In this document: positions 37,061 through 46,128 of the stretch, piece by piece
Position numbering within the stretch: position 1 is the stretch's first letter
Layout of the letters: each line of letters opens with the position of its first letter
Notes under the pieces: generated by a model
Database searches by the model: none
The model's input: only the letters and a program-made list of their open reading frames with translations
Told to the model about the DNA's origin: nothing
Translations under genes and position numbers: made by a program
NCBI GenBank assembly: GCA_004000035.1
Contig: RJAE01000010.1
Location: 62,001 to 126,000 of the forward strand
Direction of reading: 5' to 3'
DNA: 64,000 nucleotides
Origin: Arthrobacter sulfonylureivorans
Lineage (GTDB): Bacteria; Actinomycetota; Actinomycetes; Actinomycetales; Micrococcaceae

Positions 37061-37492
37061 ATGGCTGAGAACAAAACCGCTCCGACGGACGTTCCCGTGG
37101 AGGCATTCCTCGCGTCTGTGGAACATCCGGTGCGGCGGCAGGACGGCGAGGCCGTCGTGGAGTTGATGCGGGACATCACCGGCCAGGAACCGGTCATGTG
37201 GGGGCCGTCGATCATCGGATTCGGCAGCTACCACTACAAGTACGCGAGCGGACACGAAGGTGACGCTGCCGCCGTCGGCTTCTCCCCCAGGAAGGGCAAT
37301 CTGGCCCTGTATGGACTGACCTACGCGCCGGAGTCCGCACCGCTGCTGGAGCGCCTGGGCAAGCACAAGACCGGTGCCGCCTGCCTGTATGTCAACAAGC
37401 TGGCTGACATCGATCTGGACGTGCTCAAGGAACTAATTGAGCTCGGCTACCGCACCATCACGACGGCGGAGGCAGAATCCTTCCAGAGCTAA
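37061..37492 (+). CDS. DUF1801-family protein
   Basis: This 143-residue soluble protein has the DUF1801 (YdhG-like) pattern: VEHPVRRQDGEAVVELMRDI, MWGPSIIGFGSYHYKY and KHKTGAACLYVNKLADIDLD. The fold is small alpha/beta and no biochemical function is established. The gene stands alone, 68 bases after the L7/L12-like gene. Confidence 0.88.
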   Translation: MAENKTAPTDVPVEAFLASVEHPVRRQDGEAVVELMRDITGQEPVMWGPSIIGFGSYHYKYASGHEGDAAAVGFSPRKGNLALYGLTYAPESAPLLERLGKHKTGAACLYVNKLADIDLDVLKELIELGYRTITTAEAESFQS

Positions 37493-37565
37493 CCTGGCAC
37501 ACGTTAGGTGCCTGTTGGCGGGCGCCGGTATTCGTCGGTCGACTGTCCGCCGGGAGCCGGCGGGC

Positions 37566-38405
37566 TCAGAGGTGAACGGTCCCGGTGATCAGCGTTTGCA
37601 CGTCCCCGCCGATCCAGATGTCCTCCCCGTCGGCATCAACATATAACCGGGCGTCCCGCCCCAACGCCGTTCCCTGCCGCACCGTGTAGCTTTCGGGGGC
37701 TTCGTTTTCGCCGATCAGCCACTGGGCCAGCGCCGCGTTCAGGCTGCCGGTCGCCGGATCTTCCGTCGGCAGCTCCTCGAAGCCCATCAGCCCGCGGACC
37801 TCGAAGTCGATTCCGGTTTCCGCCGGGTGGGCGCCGACCAGGCCGACGCCGAACGGGGACAGCGCCGCATAGTCGGGAACCACGTCCAGGACGGCCTGAG
37901 CGTCCCGCAACTGCAGGGCCTGCCACTGGGGGCCGTTGTCGGCCCACTGGTGGCGCAGCACGTCGCCGCGGGCCAGCCCAAGCGCTGCACAGATCTTGGC
38001 GACGTTCTCGTCCGGAAGCGGCCCGGTTCTCCGCCGCGGCGGGGCGGCGAAAGCCAGCCGTCCGCCGTCGTTCTTCACCTTCACCAGGCCAGCGGCGCAT
38101 TCCTGGATGATCGCCCCGTCAGCTTGTGGCTGCCCGCCGTCGGCGAGCCAGACCGCGGCCGTACCGAGGGTCGGGTGTCCGGCGAAAGGCAGCTCGCCGG
38201 AGGGCGTGAAGATTCTGACCCGGTAGTCGGCATCCGGGCTGTCGGGCGGCAACAGGAAGGTGGTCTCTGACAGGTTGGTCCAGTTGGCGAAGCGCTGCAT
38301 CTGCTCGCCGTCCAGCGTCTCTGCTGCCGAGACCACGGCCAGCGGATTTCCCGTGCACGATCCGGTGGCGAAGACGTCCACTTGGCTGAACTGGTGTGTG
38401 CTCAT
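37566..38405 (-). CDS. PhzF-family epimerase/isomerase
   Basis: This 279-residue protein of the PhzF/diaminopimelate-epimerase-fold family shows VDVFATGSCTGNPLAVV at 9-25, the catalytic-Glu region NWTNLSETTFLLP and FTPSGELPFAGHPTLGTAAV. The second half has the matching LMGFEELPTEDPATGSLNAA. Most such proteins outside phenazine clusters have unknown substrates, and there are no phenazine genes here. It follows the ribosomal operon terminator. Confidence 0.9.
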   Translation of the reverse strand: MSTHQFSQVDVFATGSCTGNPLAVVSAAETLDGEQMQRFANWTNLSETTFLLPPDSPDADYRVRIFTPSGELPFAGHPTLGTAAVWLADGGQPQADGAIIQECAAGLVKVKNDGGRLAFAAPPRRRTGPLPDENVAKICAALGLARGDVLRHQWADNGPQWQALQLRDAQAVLDVVPDYAALSPFGVGLVGAHPAETGIDFEVRGLMGFEELPTEDPATGSLNAALAQWLIGENEAPESYTVRQGTALGRDARLYVDADGEDIWIGGDVQTLITGTVHL

Positions 38406-38429
38406 GCGTTACAGCGTACCGGGCGTTAA

Positions 38430-38470
38430 ACGCAGCATGCCGGGCCCACATCGGACCCGGCATGCTGCGT
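38430..38470 (-). terminator. Strong hairpin terminator after rplI
   Basis: A perfect 15-base stem (38430-38444 with 38456-38470, sequence ACGCAGCATGCCGGG and its complement) with an 11-base loop lies directly after the rplI stop. The leftward transcript ends with a short T-run (GCGTTTAACG). It should end the rpsF-ssb-rpsR-rplI transcript before phzF. Confidence 0.82.
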
Positions 38471-38482
38471 AACGTGAGGCTA

Positions 38483-38932
38483 TTAGCCTGCAACGACCTT
38501 CAGGTCGATGACAGCGGAGACCTCTTCGTGCAGACGCACGGTCGCCTGGTAGTTGCCCACCGACTTGATGTGCTCGGTCAGTTCGACCTTGCGCTTGTCG
38601 ATGGCACCGAGGCCAGCGGCCTCGACGGCGGAAGCAACGTCGGCCTGCTTGACCGTGCCGAACAAGCGGCCCGACTCTCCGGCCTTGACGGTCAGGGTGA
38701 CCGGCTTGCCGGACAGCTTGGCTGCGAGCTGCTGTGCGTCTTCCAGGGATGCGATCTCGCGAGCGGCACGGGCAGCCTTGATGGACTGCACCTGCTTCTC
38801 GCCGCCCTTGGTCCAGGTCAGGGCGAAGCCGCGGGGCAGAAGGTAGTTACGGGCGTAACCGTTCTTTACCTCGACGACGTCGCCAGCAGTGCCGAGACCG
38901 GTCACTTCGTGGGTCAGAATGAGCTTTGCCAT
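38483..38932 (-). CDS. rplI: 50S ribosomal protein L9
   Basis: This 149-residue protein has the N-terminal rRNA-binding L9 domain ([36 protein letters not shown]), a long central helix and the C-terminal domain ([20 protein letters not shown]). The length is standard. GAGGAGAG precedes the start. It is the last gene of the rpsF-ssb-rpsR-rplI operon. Confidence 0.98.
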   Translation of the reverse strand: MAKLILTHEVTGLGTAGDVVEVKNGYARNYLLPRGFALTWTKGGEKQVQSIKAARAAREIASLEDAQQLAAKLSGKPVTLTVKAGESGRLFGTVKQADVASAVEAAGLGAIDKRKVELTEHIKSVGNYQATVRLHEEVSAVIDLKVVAG

Positions 38933-38959
38933 GTCAGTACTCTCTCCTCTTCGCTTCGC

Positions 38960-39199
38960 TTAGCCGCGGCCAGCGCCGGAGTAGGGCAACAGGGCAACTT
39001 CGCGGGCATTCTTGATAGCCAGTGCGATCTTGCGCTGCTCCTGCACGGTGACGCCAGTCACGCGGCGGGCGCGGATCTTTCCGCGGTCAGAGATGAACTT
39101 GCGCAGCAAAGCTACGTCCTTGTAGTCGATGACGGTGATGTCAGCGGCCTTCAAGGGGTTGGACTTTGGTTTGGGCTTACGAATTTCAGCCTTAGCCAT
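38960..39199 (-). CDS. rpsR: 30S ribosomal protein S18
   Basis: This 79-residue protein has the typical core [40 protein letters not shown] and a C-terminal LLPYSG. It has no zinc-binding CxxC motif, so this is the zinc-independent form. AAAGGAG lies upstream. S18 binds S6, encoded in the same operon, in the 30S platform. Confidence 0.98.
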   Translation of the reverse strand: MAKAEIRKPKPKSNPLKAADITVIDYKDVALLRKFISDRGKIRARRVTGVTVQEQRKIALAIKNAREVALLPYSGAGRG

Positions 39200-39258
39200 C
39201 GTGGAGCTCCTTTATCTCGTGGAGCCCGTGGATCTTTTCCACGGGATGGGGTTTGTTT

Positions 39259-39840
39259 TTAGAAGGGAGGTTCGTTGGAATCCGGACCGTTGCCCCAGCC
39301 GCCGGAGTTGCCGCCGGCCGGTGCTCCCCAAGGATCATCCTGGGGTGCGGGCTGCTGGCCGGACTGCTGTCCGCCCCAACCGCCCTGGTTCTGGCCTCCA
39401 CCGAAACCGCCGCCGCCGCCAAAGCCACCTTGGCCGCCTTGACCGCCGCCGAAGCCGCCCTGCCCGCCGCCGGAGCGCTGGGTACGGGTGACCTTGGCAG
39501 AGGCGTAGCGCAGCGAGGGGCCGATCTCGTCGACCTCAAGCTCCATGACGGTACGCTTTTCGCCTTCTTTGGTTTCGTACGAACGGGACTTCAGCCGGCC
39601 CTGAACGATCACGCGCATGCCCTTGGTCAGGGTCTCTGCGACGTTCTCGGCAGCTTCGCGCCACACCGACGCGCGGAGGAACAGGGTTTCCCCGTCCTTC
39701 CACTCGTTGGACTGGCGGTCGAAGGTCCGCGGCGTGGATGCAACGGTGAAGTTCGCTACCGCGGACCCGGACGGAGTGAACCGCAGCTCGGGATCGTTGG
39801 TGAGATTACCGACGAGCGTGATAACGGTTTCGCCTGCCAT
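39259..39840 (-). CDS. ssb: Single-stranded DNA-binding protein
   Basis: This 193-residue protein has the OB-fold ([39 protein letters not shown]) in residues 1-115. A Gly/Gln-rich low-complexity tail follows ([18 protein letters not shown]), and the acidic tip DSNEPPF recruits repair and replication proteins. AGGAGG precedes the start. The gene sits between rpsF and rpsR as is usual in actinobacteria. Confidence 0.97.
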   Translation of the reverse strand: MAGETVITLVGNLTNDPELRFTPSGSAVANFTVASTPRTFDRQSNEWKDGETLFLRASVWREAAENVAETLTKGMRVIVQGRLKSRSYETKEGEKRTVMELEVDEIGPSLRYASAKVTRTQRSGGGQGGFGGGQGGQGGFGGGGGFGGGQNQGGWGGQQSGQQPAPQDDPWGAPAGGNSGGWGNGPDSNEPPF

Positions 39841-39934
39841 GTTGCCTCCTGATGTCCTAGTCCCGCTTGCCAGGTGGTGCGCGGGATTGTCTTCGTCAAT
39901 GCCGGTCCGGGAAGGACGCGGCGATCACAGCTGA

Positions 39935-40240
39935 TTACTCAGCGGAGATCTTCTGCTCCTCCGGGCGGGTGATCTTGGTGCGCAGGATGGTCTCGTTGAG
40001 ACCAAGCTGGCGGTCAAGCTCAGCAGCAGTGGCGGGAGTTGCGGTGAAGTTGACCACCGCGTAGATGCCTTCGGACTTCTTCTTGATGTCATAGGCGAGC
40101 CGGCGGCGTCCCCAGATGTCCACCTTGTCGATGGTTCCACCATCGTTGCGGACAACGTTGAGGAACTTATCGAGCGAGGACTCTACGGTACGCTCTTCGA
40201 CCTCGGGGTCGATGATTACCATCAGTTCATAAGCACGCAT
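39935..40240 (-). CDS. rpsF: 30S ribosomal protein S6
   Basis: This 101-residue protein has the conserved start [20 protein letters not shown] and [20 protein letters not shown], at the normal length. AAGGAGGTGGG precedes the ATG. It is the first gene of the operon. The ~260-base region upstream holds no gene. It may carry the promoter and an S6:S18 autoregulatory leader, which I could not confirm. Confidence 0.98.
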   Translation of the reverse strand: MRAYELMVIIDPEVEERTVESSLDKFLNVVRNDGGTIDKVDIWGRRRLAYDIKKKSEGIYAVVNFTATPATAAELDRQLGLNETILRTKITRPEEQKISAE

Positions 40241-40506
40241 TGTGAACCCACCTCCTTCGGGCTAAGCGGTCACGGTCTTTCCGTAACAGGAGGTTCTGTT
40301 GCGTTGCCTGCCTGCCACCGCACAGCGATGTTCCAACGTGTTTTGGCTATTGTCACAAGGATTACCGGCTGGTGCTGACAGCACAGACTCATCAATGCTA
40401 CCGGACACCGGACCGGGCGCGTAAATCCGCGCCGCCGACCCGTCCTCCACAGCTCGGCCGAGGTTCCGGGCCGAGGACGACAGACCGCGCCCGCGAACCG
40501 GCCGCG

Positions 40507-41226
40507 TCAGTAATCCAGCCCCTGGCTGGGCACCACCAGTCCGGTCTCGTAGGCGTAGACGACGGCCTGCACCCGGTCGCGCAGGTGCAGCTTGGCGAGG
40601 ATCCGCCGCACGTGCGTCTTCACGGTCGCCTCGGAGAGAAAGAACCGATGCGCGATTTCCGCGTTGGACAAGCCCTCCGCAATTGTTCCCAGCACTTCCA
40701 GTTCCCGCGGGGTCAGGTCATCCAGGAGCGGGTCGCGCTGCGGCGGGGCCGCCGGACTGCCGGCCGGGGCCAGGCCGCGCACATACGTCTCCAGCAGGCG
40801 CGCCGTCACCCTCGGCGCCACCACGGCGTCGCCGGAGGAAACCAGGCGCACCGCCTGGACAAGTTCTGCGGGCGCCACGTCTTTAAGCAGGAAGGCGCTG
40901 GCTCCGGCTTGCAGCCCGGCGAACGCGTACTCGTCCAGATCAAAGGTCGTCAGGATGATCACCCGGGCCGGCAGCCCGGCGTCGACAATCTGCCGGGTGG
41001 CCTCGATCCCGTCCAGCACCGGCATCCGCACGTCCATCAGCACCACGTCCGGGGCCAGCGAGCGCGTCAGCTCCAGCGCCTCGGCGCCGTCGGACGCCTC
41101 CCCCACCACGGCCACGTCGTCCTCGCCTTCGAGGATGAGCTTGAAGCCCATCCGCAGCAGCGGCTGGTCGTCCACCAGCAGGACTTTCACCGGCCCCGCC
41201 GGGCTGCTTTCGGTGCTCTCAGACAC
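40507..41226 (-). CDS. LuxR/NarL-type response regulator
   Basis: This 239-residue protein has an N-terminal receiver (VLLVDDQPLLRMGFKLILEG; phospho-acceptor Asp in VVLMDVRMPV; LLKDVAPAELV) and a C-terminal LuxR helix-turn-helix (LTPRELEVLGTIAEGLSNAE, then SEATVKTHVRRILAKLHLRD). GTG 41226 has GGAAGG upstream and overlaps the kinase stop by eight bases. It works with the kinase at 41219 and probably controls the ABC exporter genes of the same operon. Confidence 0.94.
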   Translation of the reverse strand: MSESTESSPAGPVKVLLVDDQPLLRMGFKLILEGEDDVAVVGEASDGAEALELTRSLAPDVVLMDVRMPVLDGIEATRQIVDAGLPARVIILTTFDLDEYAFAGLQAGASAFLLKDVAPAELVQAVRLVSSGDAVVAPRVTARLLETYVRGLAPAGSPAAPPQRDPLLDDLTPRELEVLGTIAEGLSNAEIAHRFFLSEATVKTHVRRILAKLHLRDRVQAVVYAYETGLVVPSQGLDY

Positions 41227-42487
41227 TCTTGCCTTCCTCTCCGGGCCAATACAGTGTTGCCTCCACCATCCAACCACCGCCGGATCGCGGACCGCTGGCA
41301 ACGCGGCCGCCGTAGATGGCGGCCCGTTCGCGCATCCCGACAAGGCCTTGGCCGGCACCGAGCGAGTCTGACGTGCCAACCTGCCGGCCGTCGTCGGCCA
41401 CCGTGATGTGGACGGCGTCGCCGTCGCGGATCAACGCCACGTCAACCCGGGACACTCCCTTGGCGTAGCGGAGCACGTTGGTGAGCGACTCCTGCACAAT
41501 CCGGAACACGGTGAGCCGGAAATTCTGGTCTTCCGGCAGCGGCGGCCCGGCCATCACCGTGCGCAGCGGCAGGCCGGCCGCCCGGAAGCCGTCCAGCAGC
41601 CCGCTCAGCTGATCGCCGGACGGGGCCGGCGCCAATGGGGCCGCTTCCACACCGTTCTCGGTGCGCAGCACTCCCAGCACCCGGCGCATGTCCGCCAGCG
41701 CGGTACGGCCGGTCGCGGAGAGTTGGTCCAGGACCTGCCCGGCGCGTTCCGGATCCTTGCGGACCACGACGGCGGCGCCATCCGACAGCGCGATCATCAC
41801 CGACAGCGAGTGGGCCACCACATCATGCATCTCCCGCGCGATGCGGGTGCGTTCGTTCGCCGACGCCAGCTTGGTGTTGTCCGCCGCCCAGCGCTGCAAC
41901 TCGGCATCGTGAAGCCGGTCCCGGCGTACGGTGACCCCGATGCCCGCGGCGATGATGTTCGCCAGGATCAGCACCAGCCCGGTGATCAGGCCAACAAATG
42001 CCGGGACCTCCCCGCTGGCGATTTGCTTGGCGATCTCCGGCGGCATCCGGACCGCCATGACCACTATCATCGGCACGACGGCGAGCACCGCCGCCGCGAT
42101 GGCGCGCACCGCGGGCTGGGTGGTTGCCACCGTGTAGACGGCGAACCACATGGCGAAGGAGCCGCTGCCGGTGCTGGTCAGCAGCACAATCAGCATGTCC
42201 ACCATGGCAATGGCCGCCAGCACCACCAGCGGATAGCGGCGGCGCCACACCAGCGCGGCGCCGCCGGCCAACAGCAGCAGCAGCGGCGACCACTCGCCGT
42301 CGGCCGCTGTCATCACGGCATTCGGCAACCCGAACAACAGATGGATGCCGATCAGCACCCAGTCCATCGCCACCGGGTGGGTATGGAAATAGCGCCGGAT
42401 GGGGCCGCGGCGCTTGGAAGAAATTTCGGTGAAGGAGACGGCGGCCGTTCGTTCCGCCGCCTCCCTCACCGAAGGCTTGTCAGTCAT
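41219..42487 (-). CDS. Sensor histidine kinase (DesK/NarX-type, HisKA_3)
   Basis: This 422-residue membrane kinase has several transmembrane segments in residues 40-190 (for example WVLIGIHLLFGLPNAVM and PAFVGLITGLVLILANIIAA). The HisKA_3 box is IAREMHDVVAHSLSVMIALS with the phospho-accepting His, and the ATPase part has the N box ESLTNVLRYAKG and a glycine-rich GQGLVGMRERA. It phosphorylates the adjacent response regulator. The signal may be membrane or cell-wall stress, as is common when such a pair is linked to an ABC exporter, but this is inferred. Confidence 0.93.
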   Translation of the reverse strand: MTDKPSVREAAERTAAVSFTEISSKRRGPIRRYFHTHPVAMDWVLIGIHLLFGLPNAVMTAADGEWSPLLLLLAGGAALVWRRRYPLVVLAAIAMVDMLIVLLTSTGSGSFAMWFAVYTVATTQPAVRAIAAAVLAVVPMIVVMAVRMPPEIAKQIASGEVPAFVGLITGLVLILANIIAAGIGVTVRRDRLHDAELQRWAADNTKLASANERTRIAREMHDVVAHSLSVMIALSDGAAVVVRKDPERAGQVLDQLSATGRTALADMRRVLGVLRTENGVEAAPLAPAPSGDQLSGLLDGFRAAGLPLRTVMAGPPLPEDQNFRLTVFRIVQESLTNVLRYAKGVSRVDVALIRDGDAVHITVADDGRQVGTSDSLGAGQGLVGMRERAAIYGGRVASGPRSGGGWMVEATLYWPGEEGKSV

Positions 42488-42506
42488 GCATCGAGCCTAG
42501 CCGCGG

Positions 42507-43355
42507 CTAGACGTCCCGGGCCTTGGTGGTCACCGCGGCGCCGGCCAGCAGCACGGCGGCCCAGGCCGCCATCACCAGTCCGCCCTGCCACTGGGTCAGG
42601 TCGCCGTCGGCGGTTTCCAGCATCACCATTTGCCGTCCCGCATTGGAAGGCAGGTAGGGCATGACGCCGTCCTGGACCCAGTCAAAGGGGATGATCTGGG
42701 CGACGATCGGCAGCACCAGCAGCAGCACCACCAGGGTGACGATCCCGCCGGCGCTGTTGCGCAGCAGGGACCCAAGCGCGAGGCCCATCACGGCCACCAC
42801 GGCCAGGTACACGCCGGAGAGCAGCATGGACTGCATCAGGTGGTCCACGTCCAGCCCGAATTCCCTGCCGTAATTGGCCAGGATCGGCTGCAGCAGGAAG
42901 TAGGTGATGAAGCTGGAAACAATTCCGACGACGGCGGCCACCACCGCGACCACCAGGGCCTTGGCGAACAGCGGCGACAGCCGCGACGGCACGGCCGTCA
43001 TGGTGGAGCGGATCATGCCGGTGGAGTATTCGGAGGCGATCAGCAGCACGCCCAGCGAGCCGATGATCAGCTGGCCGAAGTCAAGGCCGCCGCTGGTCAT
43101 CAGGTACAGGAGGGAGGAGTCCATCCCCGCCGCGGCCGGATCCTGGCCCGCGGCTTCCATCTGCTCCATGCCGCTGGCAATGCCCCAGCCGCCGAGCAGG
43201 CCGATGCCCACCATCACCAGGACGGTGGTGGCCAGCAGCACCCAGGTGGAGCGCAGCGTGGTGAACTTGATCCACTCGCTGTTCAGCGTCCGGGGGAAGC
43301 TCACGCCGGGGCCGGTGACGCGCCCGGCTTGGGGAGTCAGGGTTGCAGCGCTCAT
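42507..43355 (-). CDS. ABC exporter permease (ABC-2 type)
   Basis: This 282-residue protein has six hydrophobic segments, including WVLLATTVLVMVGIGLLGGW, GIVSSFITYFLL and GIVTLVVLLLVLPIV. It is of the ABC2/NatB-like kind (FPRTLNSEWIKFTTLRSTWV at the start). It forms the membrane part of an exporter with the ATPase encoded two bases upstream. Confidence 0.9.
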   Translation of the reverse strand: MSAATLTPQAGRVTGPGVSFPRTLNSEWIKFTTLRSTWVLLATTVLVMVGIGLLGGWGIASGMEQMEAAGQDPAAAGMDSSLLYLMTSGGLDFGQLIIGSLGVLLIASEYSTGMIRSTMTAVPSRLSPLFAKALVVAVVAAVVGIVSSFITYFLLQPILANYGREFGLDVDHLMQSMLLSGVYLAVVAVMGLALGSLLRNSAGGIVTLVVLLLVLPIVAQIIPFDWVQDGVMPYLPSNAGRQMVMLETADGDLTQWQGGLVMAAWAAVLLAGAAVTTKARDV

Positions 43356-43357
43356 GG

Positions 43358-44344
43358 TCAGTTTCCTTCCTGGCCGGCGCCGGCGGCGACAGCAGCGTGC
43401 CGTCCGGACTCTGCAGTGCCGGCATGGTCATGTACGTCGGCCACCGGGCCGGAGTGGTATTCGACTTCGTCCTTGGTCAGGTCCATGTAGGCCTCCTCCA
43501 GGGACGCCTGCAGCGGGGTGAGCTCGTACACGAGCACCTGCTGAGCGAGGGCTGTTTCAGCGATGGCCCGCGCGGCGACACCGCTGACTTCCAGCAGTTC
43601 CGGTTCGCGTGCTTCAACGCTGACGCCTTCGCCGGCCAATGCCCGGGTGAGGACGTCGGGGCGGTCGGTGCGCACCCGGACCCTCTGGGCGCGGTTGTTG
43701 AGGATGTCCTGAATGGGCGCATCGGCGATGATCCGGCCGCGGCCGATCACGATCAGATGGTCCGCCGTCAGCGACATTTCGCTCATCAGGTGCGAGGACA
43801 GGAACACCGTGCGGCCCTCGGCGGCGAGCGCCTTGACCAGGTTGCGCACCCAGAGCACGCCTTCCGGGTCCAGGCCGTTCACCGGCTCGTCCAGGATGAT
43901 GGTCTGCGGATCACCGAGCAGGGCGGCGGCGATGCCCAGCCGCTGCCCCATGCCGAGGGAGAAGCCGCCGACGCGCTTCTTGGCCACGGCGCCGAGGCCG
44001 GTCAGCTCGATCACATCGTGTACCCGCTTGGTGGGGATGCTGTGCGTGGCGGCCATCGCCCGCAGGTGGTTGTACGCGGTCCGCGAGGTGTGAACTGCCT
44101 TGGCGTCCAGCAGGGCGCCGACTTCGCGCAACGGTGCGCGGTGCTTGGCGTAGTGCTTGCCGTTGACCAGCACGTCGCCGGAGGTGGGACGGTCCAGTCC
44201 CATGATCATCCGCATGGTGGTCGACTTGCCTGCGCCGTTCGGGCCCAGGAAGCCGGTGACCCGGCCGGGCTGCACAGTGAAGGAGACGCCCTGCACTGCC
44301 GGTTTGTTTCCGTAGACCTTGACCAGGCCTTGTGCCTCGATCAT
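43358..44344 (-). CDS. ABC exporter ATP-binding protein
   Basis: This 328-residue ATPase has Walker A GPNGAGKST near 35, signature FSLGMGQRLGIAAALLG, Walker B TIILDEPVNGLD and a C-terminal DUF4162-like extension (VRVRTDRPDVLTRALAGEGV). This is the layout of drug or bacteriocin exporter ATPases. It is the first gene of the four-gene operon ATPase-permease-kinase-regulator. The signature has FSLGMGQR in place of LSGGQ, which is common in this branch. Confidence 0.93.
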   Translation of the reverse strand: MIEAQGLVKVYGNKPAVQGVSFTVQPGRVTGFLGPNGAGKSTTMRMIMGLDRPTSGDVLVNGKHYAKHRAPLREVGALLDAKAVHTSRTAYNHLRAMAATHSIPTKRVHDVIELTGLGAVAKKRVGGFSLGMGQRLGIAAALLGDPQTIILDEPVNGLDPEGVLWVRNLVKALAAEGRTVFLSSHLMSEMSLTADHLIVIGRGRIIADAPIQDILNNRAQRVRVRTDRPDVLTRALAGEGVSVEAREPELLEVSGVAARAIAETALAQQVLVYELTPLQASLEEAYMDLTKDEVEYHSGPVADVHDHAGTAESGRHAAVAAGAGQEGN

Positions 44345-44654
44345 CTGAACCGTCCTTCGTGGATTGGGATGGCGCCCGTCTCGGGGCCACTAGCTACGTT
44401 ACGGATTGCCGGCCGCCCGCACACCGCACGCAGGGATGATCTTGGCGACCGGCTGGATCGTCCTAATGGATGACGCTACGGGGCCGGGACCACGCCGCTC
44501 TACTAGGGGATGCCCTGATTTGCCCCGGATGGCCCCTGGCGACGCGAGGGTAATCCTCGCTGGCGTCGATTTCCGCAGACCTCGTTGTCGGGCAAGCCGA
44601 TCCCTCAACGGACACTCTCTCCGGCAGGCTATCCGAGCGTGGAAGAATCACAGC
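44345..44654. other. Intergenic region without a supported gene
   Basis: This gap lies between the start of the exporter operon (leftward) and a small rightward gene, so it should hold both promoters. I see no clear operator or conserved frame. Confidence 0.4.
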
Positions 44655-44948
44655 ATGAATGCGGAGGATCGGATGCAGGCCGAGTTCAGCCAGAAAATCC
44701 TCGACGGACTTTTGAAGGCGATGGATCGGCGCGACGAGGTCTTCCAAGTGGTCGAAGGTTCAGAGGACATCGACGCAGCAATCCGTCGCCTTAGCGAACT
44801 GTTGGAGTTGGACGAAATGGTCTGCCGCGCAATCCTCGACATGCAGGTCAGAAGGTTCACGCGCGACCAGCGCCGGGAGGTTGCGTCCCAGGCGGATGAA
44901 ATCAGGATTCGCCTGTCTGCCGGCAGACTTGATGCGGATACCTGCTAA
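44655..44948 (+). CDS. Small protein resembling a GyrA coiled-coil end segment
   Basis: This 97-residue, highly charged helical protein contains RLSELLELDEMVCRAILDMQ, then VRRFTRDQRREVASQADEI. That resembles the stretch of DNA gyrase/topoisomerase IV subunit A just before the coiled-coil (pattern 'L...L.IDE.QA.AILD.QLRRL'). It has no catalytic Tyr domain. GGAAG lies about ten bases before the ATG. It could bind gyrase or be a free-standing adaptor; its function is not known to me. Confidence 0.6.
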   Translation: MNAEDRMQAEFSQKILDGLLKAMDRRDEVFQVVEGSEDIDAAIRRLSELLELDEMVCRAILDMQVRRFTRDQRREVASQADEIRIRLSAGRLDADTC

Positions 44949-45128
44949 GCATCACCATCAGTCGAGCGTTCTTGGGGCGATTGGGACCACAGCCCCGTAG
45001 GCACAAAGTCACCGGAATGGAGTGCCCTCGCTCGCCCCCGGATCTCACTCCTTGCGCACCGGGGGTCGGGCCGATAGCGTGACCGACATTAAGCAAGCTT
45101 GTAAAGGCCGGCTTAAAAGGGGGGGTCC

Positions 45129-45263
45129 ATGGATCAGAGCGAGGCGCTACCTCTGGAGGCGCTGGCAGCGCATCACCGCTTGGACCGCTATGGTTTCACG
45201 CCGCCAGGTCACAGATCTGGCCGCGCGAGTGGCGTCATCCTAGTCGGCAGCCCCACATCATGA
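45129..45263 (+). CDS. Possible 44-residue ORF coupled to the membrane protein gene
   Basis: ATG 45129 follows a G-rich Shine-Dalgarno-like run (AAAAGGGGGGG). The frame encodes 44 residues (MDQSEALPLEALAAHHRLDR at the start). Its TGA overlaps the ATG of the next gene (ATGA at 45260-45263), the usual sign of translational coupling. There is no recognised motif. It may be a leader peptide or a chance frame. Confidence 0.4.
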   Translation: MDQSEALPLEALAAHHRLDRYGFTPPGHRSGRASGVILVGSPTS

Positions 45264-46063
45264 GCCTGCCTTCCGCCCCCGACCCCGCCAGCGCCTCCGA
45301 CGTGCCGCAAGGTACCCCACGGTCCACGAAGAGCGGTGCGCCGATGGTCGGCCGGCCCACCGGCAGGGAAGGAGATACCGGCACCCCGGCCCTGCCGATC
45401 CGCTCGGGCATCCGGTCGTTCCTGGCCGTCCCCGGAATGGCGATGTTGATCCCGGTCGAGCTGCTTTTTCTTGGTTTCCTGGGAGCAGCCGCCGTAGCCA
45501 GCGCCTGGAGCGAGGCCTTGGTTCCGGCCCTGTTGGCCGTGGCCGCACTGGTTCCCTCCTCGTTGGAGCGGGTCATCGAGGCCCGATTCCCCGCGTGGTT
45601 GCACGGCTGCTATCTGGGGTTCCTGCTTGCGGGACCGTTCGCCGGCACCCGGTTGGGGCTCTATGCCTTCAGGCCCGATTGGGACAAGGTCATCCACGTC
45701 TTCTCGGGGGTGCTCGTGGGGTGCGCCATCACGTTCGCCCTCGGTACTGTCGGGCGCAGGAAACACCTCGACCTTCCGCCCTTTCTGATGGTGGCCGGGG
45801 TGGTGGCCTCTGGCGGTTTCGTTGCTGCCGCATGGGAAATCGCAGAGTTCACCAGCGACGGCCTCCTGGGCACCCACGCACAAAATGCCAGCCTTCAGGA
45901 CACCATGACGGACATCATCTGCGGAGTTCTCGGGGCGATAGCCGTGGCGGTCGCGGTGGGAATCCACCTCCGCGGCCACCCGGTTCCCCCGGTCAGCTCC
46001 CTGTTTCGAAACCGCGACTTCATCCCACCCGTGTCGCACCGAGGACACCGAGCCGGCCCTTAA
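45260..46063 (+). CDS. YjdF/DUF2238-like membrane protein
   Basis: This 267-residue protein has a ~55-residue polar N-terminus followed by five or so membrane segments. The motifs DWDKVIHVFSGVLVG, AAWEIAEFTSDGLLG and LQDTMTDIICGVLGAI match the conserved Asp-His/Trp-Glu/Asp-Asp pattern of YjdF-type inner-membrane proteins. Their function is not established. No ribosome-binding site of its own is clear, so it may depend on the coupled mini-ORF upstream. Confidence 0.72.
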   Translation: MSLPSAPDPASASDVPQGTPRSTKSGAPMVGRPTGREGDTGTPALPIRSGIRSFLAVPGMAMLIPVELLFLGFLGAAAVASAWSEALVPALLAVAALVPSSLERVIEARFPAWLHGCYLGFLLAGPFAGTRLGLYAFRPDWDKVIHVFSGVLVGCAITFALGTVGRRKHLDLPPFLMVAGVVASGGFVAAAWEIAEFTSDGLLGTHAQNASLQDTMTDIICGVLGAIAVAVAVGIHLRGHPVPPVSSLFRNRDFIPPVSHRGHRAGP

Positions 46064-46128
46064 GAGTGAGACGTTCGGCCCCGGTGGTCGCGCCCGAGCA
46101 GTTGGACTGACCCGTTCCGTGCGGCCGC

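Noticed and set aside
37566-38405. Phenazine biosynthesis gene phzF
   Set aside because: PhzF-family fold only; no other phenazine genes are present.
40241-40500. S6:S18-binding leader RNA upstream of rpsF
   Set aside because: The region is the right place for it, but I could not recognise the conserved hairpin and bulge by eye. A covariance-model search would be needed.
41408-42664. 418-codon plus-strand frame rich in His, Gln and Arg
   Set aside because: It is antisense to the histidine kinase with its HisKA_3 and ATPase motifs; its composition is that of a shadow frame.
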